64,000 bases of DNA from Meandrina meandrites (Eukaryota > Cnidaria > Anthozoa > Scleractinia > Meandrinidae), in assembly GCA_963693305.1 (NCBI GenBank), contig OY855908.1, positions 35,838,305-35,902,304 on the forward strand. The letters are read 5' to 3'. A program made the translations under genes and the position numbers. Below the pieces are notes generated by a model. The model ran no database searches. It had not been told where the DNA came from and saw only the letters and a list, made by a program, of their open reading frames with translations. Positions 47,492-59,552 of the stretch are shown in pieces (position 1 is the first letter of the stretch; each line of letters begins with the position of its first letter).

Positions 47492-48631
47492 TTACGCAGC
47501 TCTCCAGGCGGTGTTGGACACGGTTCACGTGACATTTTTCGACCAATCATATGTCACCTCGGTAGAAGCAATGGCGGACAATTTTGTCTTCGGATTATAA
47601 GAAGGTCTCATCTTCTGCGTGCGATTTCGGCGAAATTTTAAGGTTTTAACGGACTGTTTTCTTGGAGCTTGAAGAATAATATCTATGCCAGTCATTTGCC
47701 AAGTTCTGAATTAAGGAAAGCCATTTTGCTACCAAAACTAGTCGACTGAAATCATGCTATACGCTAAATGTTTGGTTGGCGCACTCGTTAGACATGCATG
47801 AACATTTGCTCATTCCTTTACAAACAAGGATCAGTACTGTAGATTATTCTTGCATAGAACTTAAGTTCGATAGTTGAACTTAAAGAAAAGTACAGTGGGC
47901 CAGGGCGGGCCTCGCCGTTTTAACGGTCAAATTCGGAGTTGAAGTTGGGGTTTCTTCCTTGATTTCTCATTCAGTTCTCGCATTCGCGGGAATTGATGGT
48001 GTGATTTCTGTCGATGTTTTATCACGAACAGAGCCTAAATTTGTACTTCTGTTTGTTGTATAATTTTATATTTTAATGTTTTCTTGCTATTTTTGTTTTT
48101 GTAGTGTTTATATCCTGATATCATCCTTCTGTTTGGCCGATATTTGACAGTCATCAAAACGGCCTTTGGGCCCTCCGAGTGGGAAAACTCCTAATAAACA
48201 ACCCAGCGAAAATCCATCAAAACCACGATAGGGCGAACTGCGTTGGCCAGCAGTACATCGACGTACTTCATACACAACTCGAAATATCTCAAAAAGAAAG
48301 CGCCGTAGTTAAGCTCGATTTCAGCCCGTTAAGATCGATCACAAACATGCGAGAATCGAATGTAATTTCCAATAGTCGATGTACCGCGATGTTTCGACTC
48401 CAAATACGAGTTGTTCCGCACATAAAATGGCTCCTTTACACATCTATAGTTGTTACTTGGCCCACAAAGATTTGGTATGGATTTCCTCCGATATTTCTTT
48501 CAGCATAGGAATATCTTCTCACCTCGAGGATATGTTTACAGTCCGACGATCAGACAATAATGAGTGCAATCGAAAATTTATTCCGGCATGCTTTGCGAGT
48601 CGTGTCCAACACCGCCTGGCAGCTCTCGTAA
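47492..48631. mobile_element. 1.14-kb element bounded by 31-bp inverted repeats
   Basis: Left end 47492-47523 contains CCAGGCGGTGTTGGACACG. Right end 48601-48631 contains its exact complement, CGTGTCCAACACCGCCTGG. The outer few bases (TTACG...CTC and complement) also match. A partial third copy of the end, TTACGAGAGCTGCATGGCG, lies at 48741-48759. No transposase is recognisable; the ORF at 48179-48508 has no known domain. A non-autonomous DNA transposon is the simplest reading. A host-derived promoter flanked by duplicated sequence is an alternative. Confidence 0.55.
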
Positions 48632-48869
48632 GCTTGTAATTCTACTGGTCCTCTAGTGTAGCAGCTGCTATTGTTTTGGGGGCTAGGGGCATTGTTCTTG
48701 TTGTTTGTTCTATTGTTCTCTCAGCCACTCATGTGAGATCTTACGAGAGCTGCATGGCGACCCCTTCAAAGTCTTTGACGGTTGACGGCACGTCCAGTTT
48801 GATTGGTTTACATCGGTTCGCGAATTATACTTAACTTTGGGGCTTTTTAGTGGGTAACTCTCAGTATGT

Positions 48870-49040
48870 ATACAATAAAAGTAAGTTAAATAATAAATGA
48901 ATAATGAGATTATAATAGATTCAACTAAATAAATAAAACTTATAACAAACGCATAAAAGTAAGTTAAATAACAAATGAATAATTAGATTATAATAGATTG
49001 AAGTAAATAAATAATTATTATAATAATTCAACTAAGTAAA
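48870..49040. repeat. AT-rich short tandem duplication, period about 77 bp
   Basis: AAGTAAGTTAAATAA followed by GATTATAATAGATT occurs at about 48879 and again at about 48956, then decays into TAAATAAATAATTATTATAA. Low complexity. Confidence 0.7.
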
Positions 49041-49770
49041 TAAGAAGTATTTGCAAGGCATTTTTTTTTGCATTGACATCCATTTAAAGCTATCATGAAA
49101 ATGTGCTGTTTGAAGATTGACACCCAAGGTTGCAGATTTTTCAAATAGCGGCGATTCCAGATATGAGAGATGACACGAAGAAATGAATTATGTAGAAGCT
49201 GACTATTATAACTGATCTTGAACGATATTGTGGCCGCTATATATCTTTCTAATTTTTCACGTTACCATAATATATCAGCTAAAATAGATGATTTTGAACC
49301 CCCGAGACCGCTATATTTTAAGGTTGCTCGGTGATATGCCGCGGTTCAAGGCACGGACATACCACGCACGGTATACAATAATTTGAAAAAACATCAAGAG
49401 AATGAAAGAATTGTACATGATTGTTGGCATGACCTATAGCACTGGTTTTGAGCTATGACAAAGAAAAGGGGAAATAATTTCTGACTTTTTTTATTTGATT
49501 TCTGCTTGTAAACAAATACGGGCTTAAAAATTCTATTAGAAAAACCCAACAGCGAAGTTACTGTTTTCTAGTTAATTCAATAGACTTTCTCTAATATATG
49601 TTGTAATCTTGAATGTACACCTGTTAAAACTCGAGTGCTTGTTAGAAAAGCAGTAAAGCTGGCTGATGCACCTTAGTTCTGTCTACTGATTTAAACCTCT
49701 CAGAATGCGTAGACTTAGTGTGAAAATGCGCGTATAGCGGTAAGATCAGTGAAATTGTACTTGTTCCAAC

Positions 49771-50005
49771 CGGTGCAGTGGTCTAATGGTTAGCGCGTTG
49801 GACCCTGGATCCAGCGGTCGGGGTTCTATCCCTGGCTGGAGTAACTTTGTTGCGTTCTTAGGCAAGACACTTTACTCTCATAGTGCCTCTCTCCACCCAG
49901 GGGTATAAATGGGTACCGGTGAATTTAATGCTGAGTGGAGTGCGGGCGTCCCACCTAGGGAGTGTGAAAATACTCTTAGTCGCTTAATGCCACAGAAACA
50001 GGAAT
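49771..50005 (+). mobile_element. tRNA-derived SINE on the + strand
   Basis: The tRNA-like head has box A TGGTCTAATGGTTAGCG and box B GGTTCTATCCC. The shared block TCTCTCCACCCAGGGGTATA follows, and the tail ends AATGCCACAGAAACAGG. It shares the tail type of the intronic copy at 33975-34258, whereas 36899-37116 has a different tail. Confidence 0.85.
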
Positions 50006-51590
50006 AGAACAGAACCTACGCTATACGGGACCGGAGTGAACTAGAGTTCTAATGCAATTCTCTCGTATTGCTCTTTTACTTTATTTCATCCGTACATCGA
50101 ACCCGCAATTAAACCCATAGGCTACTCAACTAGATAAAGCTCTTAAAGGAAGATGTGGCTTTTCGATTATAATTCCCCCTATGGCATGTTAGGGCTTCTC
50201 GCTTTTGTATGTTACGTCATTAGAATGTCATGGCAGAGACCTGCCATGACCATGATTCTAGCCTTGTTGTTTTGGGTTTCAAATCATTGTTCAGAATTTC
50301 ATGCTGTGGTATTCTTATATACAGATGAAGAAATTCAGACGTAGTATCACGTCCAAGTATAAAGAGAACTAGAGTTATATCTTCTACTCTGTCCTTATTG
50401 GGGGAATAGTGAAGATACAATTTGCCCCTTCTCCGCCTCCTTTAGGGGATTGCGAGGTTAACTTAGTCCGAGAAATTCCCGAGCTCTTTAAGTCGTATTG
50501 ACCAATGATGTTTTGCGGTTGCATTTTCACCGGAATAAGTTTTTCAGTTTACAAATAATTTCAGTCAACGTACGAGGTATAAAAGCAACTTATTTTTAAG
50601 GAGACACCATGGTGTTAAATGGGGAATGGTGCAAATAAAGCTATTGTTCCCACCACACTACTGCGATACTCTGGTCAGCTAGCTGTCACATCAAGGGGAG
50701 TTTCACTTTGCGTCCTTTGCATGCCTACGTCTACGGTATGGACGATTGTCCTTCATTGTAAACAAAAGTTTTAGTTTTGAATCATTCTAAAAATGTTAAG
50801 CGATGCAGCGAACAACGAGGTGTGAGGCTGACAGCAGAAAAAATTCTAGAAGATATTTGCTTCTAGACTAATACAAAACCGCTGTTTGATAAACTATATG
50901 CTTGCAGCTAGCTTGAATCCTATTGCGCTTTGCTTTTGAGAATATTTAGTCAACTTTTGAATTATTTTCTTTACTTTCGCTGCTATGTGTAATGAAAACA
51001 CACGAAAAAAGTTAAGAAACTAAAGCAGAGAACATACATAAACAAAACGGATTAACGCACAGACACAAAAAAAGATCTTTTCAATTTTAGCATAACATTG
51101 CGTAAAATTTAAGTATTTTATTTTTAGGCCCTTTCAAACATGCTACGTGAGGAATTTTGGAAAACACATACTTAGGAAAACACATTTTGCTGACTATGAT
51201 GACTGTTGCACTCGGCAACAAATTAATTTCTCCCCGGACCCGTTGTCAGCTGTTCAGTAGGCTTCTTTTCACTAGTACCTCCGTTCTCAGTGTTTATCTC
51301 TTACTTAAATTTTGCTAAGCATTAAAACCGCTTTCAAATTGTTATCAATATATATGTAACCAGTTTGCTACAGTATAGAGAATGAAGAGAGAGATGAGGT
51401 GAACAATTTTCATGACAACTTTTTCGGGAACCTTTATGGAAAAAACCCTTATTGTCTTTATTTCGCTGGTTTAGCGGCTTATTAAGAAAAGAAAGTTTTT
51501 AATTTACACTTTCATTTTTCCTGTCTTGACGCTAGCGCCTCTCTCCTGGTTGTGGGCGCCCGGGGTTTATACACTACTTAGGACTAGTCT
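50006..51590. other. Intergenic DNA, nothing recognised
   Basis: No ORF with family resemblance, no strong inverted repeat and no tandem structure that I could see. Confidence 0.35.
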
Positions 51591-53268
51591 TTTATTTCGG
51601 ATTTTACGCTTAAATTCTAGGATGCAAAATATACACACATAGGATATGGGGGAATTTATAATGATACAAGTTTTATGTCAATTCCGCAAGAATATTACTA
51701 CCGTACGAGCTCAGGAAAATATAATTACGTATTCACTTGAGGAAGACAGGGTTACTTTGCGTTTGCAATGCGTCCTAGATCATGTTCCAAAGAGGAGAAG
51801 TGATGAAGCTGCTCTAGGAAGAAAAGCAAGAATAAAGTTAACTTAGCAGCTTTATCTTGGCTTTAAAGTTCCTTCTCGTGTATTTGTTTTAAGGTATAGG
51901 TGGACGAATAATTAATTAAAGCACGTTTCTTGCGTGGTGTAAAGTGGAAGAAAATGGTCATGCTACACCACGGACTCACAAACCCAGCCAAGATTCCTTA
52001 ACTTTAGCGGCGGAGTATATGAGCCTGAAATGAATGATGTATAGCTTGTAAAATATTGTTCGCAACAGACATTGAAAAGAGGGATAGTTTAGAAGCAATT
52101 GCTCGTGGGAAGGAAAGGAAAAAACCGTCATTACTAATACACGCCACGGCCAACGCTTCAGTTCGGTGTGTAGCATCTAGAGAAAGAAACTGAAAAAACG
52201 AATACATTAACTCTTTCAAAGGGCACTCTTGAACCTCAAAAAACGTTCCTTAAATTCAAAATAGCGAGAAACGTGCGAAAACGTTCCCCCAGTAACTCAG
52301 ATCGTGTAATACATCTTATAACAGCTTGGGGTGGAGCCACACGAAAGCCAGCACTAAGGTTTAATAGCAGCTAGGTGTGATTAAAAACTAGTCTGATAAC
52401 CGCTGCTTTTGAAAAGTTTCTTACTTTAAATCAACCGCACATCATTTGGTTGTTTCTGTACAGCCAACTATACCCAGCGCTTTGAGTCCAAGATCTTGCC
52501 AAATGTGTAATTGTGTTCCAGATGACGATTCAAAAACGTAAAGTGATGACCCGTCGTCACTGCGCTAGGAGGAAAAGGTAGAAACGAGAAGTCTTAGCGG
52601 CTTTACCTTTGGCTTTAAAGGGGCTTGTCATATATTAAGTCTCAGGTATAGATAGAAGCACAAGCATCTTCTGTTAGTCGAATTTCTTGCATGGTGAGAA
52701 AATGGCAGAAGATGTTCAAGCTACACCACGGTGTGCAGAGAGCTCACGAACCAAACCAAGGTACCACTGCTTTGGGGGCGGAGCATATTTCTAACTGCGT
52801 AATGTATAAAATTGCTTCTTAAAATGTACGTCCGCAAGAGAAATTGGGAGGAGAATGATTTGGAAGCAATCGTATTCACTCGTGGGGGAGAAACAAAAAA
52901 TCGTCATTTCTCACCACGGCCAACGTTTCATTTCGGTGTATAGCATTCTAGAGAAAGAAACCGACAAAAGGAACACATCACTCATTCAAAGGGCACTCTT
53001 GAACCTCCAGAAACGTTTCTTACATTCAAAATAGCGAGAAACGTCCGTACAAGTTCTTCCAGTAACTTAGATTGTGTAATGCATCTAATAACAGCTTGGG
53101 GTAGGGCTACATGAAAGCCAGCACTAAGGTTTAACAGCAGGTGTGATTAAAAACTAGTCTGATAACCGCTGCTTTTAAAAGCTGACTTACATACAATCAA
53201 CCGCACATCATCTGGCTGTTTCTGTACGCAGCAAACTATACTCAGGGCTTTGAGTCTTAGATCTTTGA

Positions 53269-54045
53269 CTAACCAATTTGTAAACTGGTAACCCGGCATT
53301 TTTAACCTAGTGGTCATTTCGGATTGCCAGAACCCCTAATTTTTGACAATACTTTATATATTTCTTTATTATATGGCCATGTCTCACAAGGATTGGGAAC
53401 TATCAAATTCGCGAATTTGATTGGCTAATTTTCCCATTAGACCGGCATCTAGACCGGTTGCACTTACGTTGAGAAGTTTACAAACAAAAGTGCAAAAACG
53501 TTGACTTGTTTCTGCTAAAAGGTAATAAATGGAAGAACCAAAAGCTTGACGTGAAAGAAGGTAACAAGAACGAGCAACTTTGGCAAATTTTCGTTCAGTT
53601 CACAGGCACAAAGTCAAAACACCAGCTAGAAACGAATTTGCGAGGTAATTGCAAGGTCAGAAGTTAAAAGCACTTAACACGATTAAAAGCGACTGAAATA
53701 CCGGTAAGAATATTTTATCAGTCGATTAAAGAGGCTAGAGAAGTTGAAAACATACCTGTCGATGATATCGACCTTCTCTTGTTCTAATTTTTCCGTGATC
53801 GCCGTTCACTAGCAAAATGTCAGCGAGTACGGCGAACCGAAGCGAAATTTTAAACTGAAAAGTTTTCTAGTTTGGCCTATTATAAACATCTTATTAACCG
53901 AGTACAGACCTCACTGCGTTCGGTCTGTAATCACGACCTAAGTCGAGATTCTCCCATACAGACCTCCTGCTCGGTTAATAAGAGCTAAGTATTAATTAAT
54001 GAAAAAAGTGTATTAAAGAGGATGTTGTTGTTGTTGTTGTTGCAA
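53269..54045. mobile_element. About 780-bp insertion between tandem units 2 and 3
   Basis: Comparison with unit 1 (near 52490) shows that the tandem sequence is interrupted at about 53269 and resumes at about 54045. The inserted block contains a palindromic part at 53889-53992 and ends in a (GTT)n run at about 54022-54042. A block of unique-looking sequence in the middle includes an ACCGGTAAGAAT donor-like site near 53701. Exact ends and a target duplication are not clear. Confidence 0.55.
53889..53992. repeat. Palindrome with TCTTATTAACCGAG ends
   Basis: TCTTATTAACCGAG at 53889 and its complement CTCGGTTAATAAGA at about 53979-53992 bound the palindrome. CAGACCTC on the left recurs as a direct copy on the right. 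A small fold-back element nested in the insertion. Confidence 0.7.
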
Positions 54046-55508
54046 AAATGTGTCATTGTGGTGCAGATGACGGTTCAAAAACGTAAAGTGGTTACCCGTC
54101 TTTACTGCCCTAGGAAGAAATACTAGAAATGAAAAGTCTTAGCAGATTTGCATTTAAAGAGGCTTGTCATATATTAAGTCTCAGGTATAAACAGAAGCAC
54201 AAGCATCTCCTGTTAAGTCGAGTTTCTTACATGGTGAGAAAATGGCAGAAATTGTTCAAGCTACACCACGGTGTTCAGAGGCTCACAAACCAAACCAAGG
54301 TACCTCTGCTTTCGGGGCTGAGCATATTATGAACTGCGTAATGTATAAAATTGCTTGTTAAATAAAAGACCGCAACAGAAATTGGGAGGGGAATGTTTTG
54401 GAAGCAATCGTATTCACTCGTGGGGGAGAAACGAAAAAAACGTCATTTCTCATGACGGCCAACGTTTCAGTTCGGTGTGTAGCATCCAGAGAAAGAAACC
54501 GACCAAACGAACACTTTAACTCTTCCAAAGGGCATTCTTGAACCTCAAAAAACGTTCCTTAAATTCAAAATAGCGAGAAACGTGAGTTAACGCTCCCGCA
54601 TTAACTCAGATCGTGTAATGCATCATATAACAGCTTGGGGTAGAGCTACATGAAAGGCAGCACGAACGTTAATTGGCAGGTGTGATTAAAACCTAAGCTG
54701 ACTTACATAAAATTAACCGCACATCATTTGGTTGTTTCTGTACAACCAACTTGACCTAGGGCTTTGAGTCTAAGACCTTGCCAAAGGTGTAATTGTATTC
54801 CATGTGACGATTCAAAAGCGTAAAGTGATACCAAGTCGTCACTGCCATAGGAAGAAAACAAAGGTCGAGTAATCTTAGCAGCTTTGCCTTTAGCTTAAAA
54901 GAGGCTTGGAATATATTTACAGTGCACTGTAAAAGTCTCAAGTATAGACAGAAGCACAAGCATCTTCTGTAAGTCGAGTTTCTTGCATGGTGAGAAAATG
55001 GCAAAAAATGTTCAAGCTACACCACGGTGTTCCAGAGGCTCACAAAACAAACCAAGGTACCTCTGCTTTCGGGGCAGAGCATATTATGAACTGTAATGTA
55101 TAAAATTGCTTGCTAAAAGCTCACAAACCCAACCAAGATACCTCCGCTTTCGGCACAGGTATTCTGCTAGTCACTCTTCTTTTAAGAAGTGGCAGAAAAT
55201 GGTCAAGCTACACCGCGATGATCACAGATTCAAAAAGGTGAAGTGATTACCCGTCGTCACAGCACTATGAAGAAAGGGTAGAATCTATTAATCTTAGCAG
55301 CTTTATCTTTGGCTTTTAAGTGCATTGTCGTGTATCTGTTCCGAGATATAGGCAGACGAAGAAACATCTTTTGTTCTCCACGTTTCTTGCATGGAGAAAA
55401 ATTGGTGAAATGGTCAAGATACATCACTGTGTTCATAGGGAGTCACAAACCCAACGAAGATCCATTAACTTTTAAGGTGCATGATGTAAATGGCTTGGGG
55501 TCATTTAC

Positions 55509-55590
55509 ATGAATAAAGCGAACAAAGTACTTGGTACAATCAAACGCTCTGTTGGCATTGTTAACACAAAGGATTTTTCGATGTTGGATG
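55509..55590 (+). pseudogene. LINE reverse-transcriptase C-terminal fragment
   Basis: The translated piece contains KANKVLGTIKRSVG, then NTKDFSML. This matches the pattern K-A-N-x-V-L-G-x-I-K-R-x-x-x that follows the RT domain in animal non-LTR retrotransposons. Only about 27 residues remain, so it is a decayed relic at the edge of the 755 bp tandem array. Confidence 0.6.
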
Positions 55591-56114
55591 ATCGTATTTT
55601 ACGCATTGTTAAGAAATCGGATTCTAGATTCTCACCGTGGCCATTTATTCAAGTACGGTGTGTAGTATCCAATGTGAAGAATATGACTGACTGTCTGGCA
55701 ATGGTTGTGAAGTCTTGTATTAAGTGAAACATGCGTGCGATAAACTTTTCAATAAAAATAACGGCTGCGAAGGAGGCTACGTCAAATGTGAAGTGTACAC
55801 TTACTTTCTTCGGGTGGTAACCTCTGCGGTACCGGAGGACCTCCGTGGATCTCAAGACTGTTGATAAAAGAAATATCCTGGTGAACTTTACCATCATAAT
55901 AAACCCAAGAAGTTTCTTTCTTGAAATATGAGATATTTCATATATTCACTTTCACACGTTTGCTCAAGTACGTGTGTAACACTGCCATTCTAGTTATTTC
56001 AACAAAACTGTAGCAAATTAGCCTGAAATTGGCTCCTCACGCAATCGGAAAGATTGCGTGGCGTGCCAAAAGAATGTCTGCGAAGGAGGCCAGCAACGAA
56101 ATGCAATTTTAAAC

Positions 56115-56570
56115 AGTAAAACAGAACTTTAAATTACCAGAATTACGCTTTCGTAGACATAGGGCTGGAACAAATGTAAAGCATAATTTTGTATTTAAGA
56201 AGCTGAATAGCCACCAAGGGCAATAAATCAAGATTTGGAAACCTCCGAGAACAAAACGATGAACAATAACAGTAATATTAAAAAAATAGAACGGTTAATT
56301 AATCTCGTGCGTTCTTTATGCGCCGTCGTGCAAACTGACGCGATGTTACAAATGCTACGTTTTAGTAAGCGATGAGTTATACGCTGGTTCCCTTTTACAA
56401 GACTGTATACTCATTCAGTAAAAAGTCTGTTTTTTCAAGAATACTTTTAGAAAAACCTCAGTGTACGAATGAACAATAAAATTCATGATATCGAGACAGA
56501 CTTGTATCGACTTGTACATAAACTTATAGTTTGTGTTGTTTTGAGCATTGTTAGTGAGCCACAATAGTCA
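56115..56570. repeat. Second copy of the RTK 3' flank segment
   Basis: Matches 35910-36440 in the same orientation with small deletions. No kinase exon precedes it. It is followed at 56850-57430 by a relative of the block at 38142-38610, so two neighbouring pieces keep the same order in both places. Confidence 0.8.
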
Positions 56571-56849
56571 TATAAGCCATTTCCTATCAACACCCACAAT
56601 ACACCCGGGGGTACATGAGTATCAGTCGTTGACTTTGTTTATGTAAATCGTTCCATTTTCATAGGTTACAGAAACGATCGAAACGATCGTTATTTCCTCC
56701 ATACAAAACCTTATATTTCAAAGGTTACGCAACGGTGCCGACGCTCACATTTCGAGCTTGCGCTAACTCTGATTAGCCTGCGTTGCAGACGAACTAAACC
56801 CCGGGGCCAGTTAGTTCGTCTGCAAAGAAGGTTACCTGTGATACCCAAT

Positions 56850-57430
56850 GTTTGGCAAGTATCGATTTATTCGATTAAATCTTCTCAGGCTACCTTTCGC
56901 GAGGGGGCGTGCACATGTAAGACAATGAAAATGTTTACTTCGTCTCCTTATTCGGTTGATAAAGAAAAACATTACACTCCTTAAAGTTAATCATGGCCAG
57001 AACAGTGCACATGAAACAAGGAAGCAATGCAGAACCATTGCTCGATTGCCGTACATGTCAGACATGTTTCTTCTCGCGAAACTCACTCAGCATTTTGCTC
57101 CTTAGAATAATACCCCACGGACCGATTTCCCAGAAACATGTAATCCCTTATGACTCGTATTCGGTTACTGGTCTCCTAGCTACGGTTTCCCGGAAATACG
57201 GGAACATATAATGATCAAGCCAAAATTTTCGTCTCGCTGGTTACGCAGTCATCAGACGGAAATTATCCCAGACCCAGGAATATCACGCATAAACCAGGAG
57301 CTGTAGCCAGGGCCGGCAGGCGTAACTACTGTAACTACAGCCATTTTGTTGGACGTTTGCTCTCAAAAATAGAAAGGATAAATAGCAGTGGAATTTGAGG
57401 TCTGGAAATTCGCCAAAAGGTGAGTATCAA
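56850..57430. repeat. Distal relative of the 1975-bp array block
   Basis: CAAGTATCGATTTATTCGAT, ATGTTTACTTCGTC, GGTTGATAAAGAAAAAC and GATTTCCCAGAAACAT recur from 38142-38610. Related phrases occur at about 39700-40140, 41446-41920 and 43433-43760. Confidence 0.75.
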
Positions 57431-57623
57431 CTAAATCAAATTGTGCTTTAATTAGGTTATTTGGTTGCCGACATTTGCGCTATGATTTGCTGGTAAACGT
57501 CAAGTCGCCGGTTTTAGACGCCATTAAGCAGTCTGTAAAATTATAAATATATTTTATTTTCACGATTCGTTAATATTTACTGAGAATTACGGTATACCTC
57601 GCTCTTACCGCAGTTCACCGATC

Positions 57624-57952
57624 GAAGGCCTTCTCATATGAACCCGGTTGAACGGGCTGGTCCGGTTCCCGAGATCTCGCCTCACTCCTATTTCCTTTGT
57701 AGAAATTTCGAATTTTGCCCTGAATGCATTTCCACTTCAAAAGTATTCGAATTAGCTTTATTTGTTAGCAAAGTTACAAGGGTCGACAAAGCTACGATAG
57801 TCGCGAACGATACTTGTTTTTGTGGCGCCATTTTGGCTTTGTTTCTTGAATTTCATCTCGGTCACCGGCTGAAATTTCCCATATGAACAGACGACAAAAT
57901 TCATCCCGGTAACCGAGCCAGCCCGGTTACCGGGCTCACATGAAGAGGTCCT
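57624..57952. mobile_element. Inverted-repeat element with CCCGGTTACCGGGCT ends
   Basis: The left end (CTTCTCATATGAACCCGGTT) pairs with the right end (CCCGGTTACCGGGCTCACAT, then GAAGAGG) over about 40 bp with mismatches. A second nested GGTAACCGAGCC / GGTCACCGGCT phrase lies inside. About 330 bp, non-coding. The 82-codon ORF across it is not a gene. Confidence 0.7.
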
Positions 57953-58059
57953 GAATCAACATTGAATGCGTGACTGTCCTCAACTCTAGCTTTCAAGTCT
58001 TAACCGAGCATATGGAAGTAGGAAAGAATAAAAACGTTGGGACGCATGTTTTAAGGGCC

Positions 58060-58316
58060 CACAGACGGATTTTTTGCGCGTTGCTAAGGAAGTGAAAAAT
58101 CACTTCCGGCGAGTGACGCAGGCATTTTGACAGCCAATCAGAAAACCCCCGCGAGAACCCATTAAAGCCGCGGCAAATTTGATAACAATCTCGTAAATTG
58201 TTAATAATTGTTGCAAAAAAAATACGCAAAATAACCCCCAAAAATGAAAACAACAAAAGAAAGAAAAACGGAAAAGAAGAACAAAAAGTTTAAGTGAAAG
58301 AAATATGGCTTAATTC
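58060..58316 (+). promoter_or_regulatory. Promoter-like region of the transposase-derived gene
   Basis: GGAAGTGA and its complement TCACTTCC flank AAAA at 58088-58107, giving two opposed ETS-type core sites (GGAA). GTGACGC follows at about 58113 and a CCAAT box (AGCCAATCAG) at about 58131-58140. They lie 180-230 bp upstream of the start codon. No TATA box is obvious. Functional status is inference. Confidence 0.4.
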
Positions 58317-59552
58317 ATGTCGGGCAGGAAGGTTACGAAGAGAAAAAGGCGTGCTTCTGAGGCCGCTAGTAGTCGGTGGTCGCCGCCTTCGCAAAGCAAG
58401 AGAGATTTTAGCTGCCAAGTTAATTTGCTTTTAGAGCAAAAAACCTCATTGACAGTGGCAACTCAGACGGAAGAAAAGAAGGAGGAAGAAGACGTGGAAG
58501 TAAGCAAGAGCAAAGTAACCGGTTCAGTCCATGGAAGCACCGACGACGAATTTCATCCCAAACAGCTGCAAGATTTTATTTGCCAGTTTCAAGGGCCAAT
58601 ATGTCCGAGCGAAGAAGAGCCAGACAAGTTCCTTGAAGAATCCAATAAATGCGGAGAAGAAAGTCAAGAAGAACAAGAAACAATTCGTAAAGTGGAGAGC
58701 TTCTTTGTTAAAAATAATCACACGTGCGAGGAACTTACAAAAAACTCTCTTCGAGTAAAACATTCCCCTTTTGTTATCTCCTCTTCCGAAAAATTACGGC
58801 AAGCGGTTGAAAGCAAGTGCGAAAAGTGTGGTCAAACAGGGTCGCTAGAATTCGGAAAACAAACAGAACCGCAGACAGGAATTGTGAAGTTAGAATTCGT
58901 TTGTAGCAAATGCGATAGTGTGTACACTCTCTCAGCCAGCGAGGAAATCATACCGACTCGAACGAAGCCCAAAACGTACCTCACGAATTATATCATGCTT
59001 TCTTTTATTGTTTGTGGTGAATACTACAAAGACTACGACCACGTTATGGGAACCCTTGGAATTGGCCATTTCAGCGAGAAGCAGTGGATCCGTGTTATTG
59101 AATGGATAGCTCCAGAGGTTGAGAAGATTGCTAAATGGAGTGTAGAGCAAGCTAGAAAGATGATCAGGGAGCGCGGGGATCAAGATCATTTGGAGGTAAT
59201 GTACGATGGGTTTTACCTCACTCGTGGGCACTACTCCAATAACTCCTCTGCCACTATGCATGACGCTAACAACGGGAACATCATCGGCTTTGCTCACAGG
59301 ACGAAGCGAGGGCAGGGAGCAAACTGGCAAGGAACCTCTGGAGGGGCGGAGAGCAATATGCTCGACGAGATACTTACAGATGTTATCGGAAAGGGAAAGA
59401 TGAAGATCACCAAGGCAGTCATGGACAAAGATGCCGCTTGCCACGAAGTTCTTTTGTCAAGAAGTCCAGAGACCGAAATTGTTTACTGTGGAAACCACAC
59501 GGCGAAAACATTTCATGCCGACTTGGAAAAAGTTAAAAAGACTCCTTGTCAG
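58317..59552 (+). CDS. Transposase-derived gene, exon 1
   Basis: 412 codons from the ATG at 58317 to the CAG donor GTGAGT at 59553. Without splicing, the frame would end after only three further codons. It carries the zinc ribbon and the D297/D370 region. Confidence 0.85.

Larger units (their letters stand above)
51590..55560. repeat. Diverged tandem array, period about 755 bp, about five units
   Basis: The phrase AAGCTACACCACGG, or close variants, recurs near 51964, 52720, 54260, 55015 and 55208. CTTAGCAGCTTT variants recur near 51843, 52593, 54138, 54875 and 55296. Spacings of about 755 fit a tandem unit. The larger gap between units 2 and 3 is filled by the foreign block 53269-54045. Phrases such as CCGTCGTCACTGC and AACCAAACCAAGGTACC are shared. 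No reading frame is conserved between units. Confidence 0.8.

Noticed and set aside
49771..49845. Functional tRNA gene
   Set aside because: Box A and a weak box B are present, but no closing acceptor stem forms and the unit continues into a SINE body; two related copies confirm a SINE.
57638..57886. 82-codon ORF
   Set aside because: It lies entirely within the inverted-repeat element 57624-57952.
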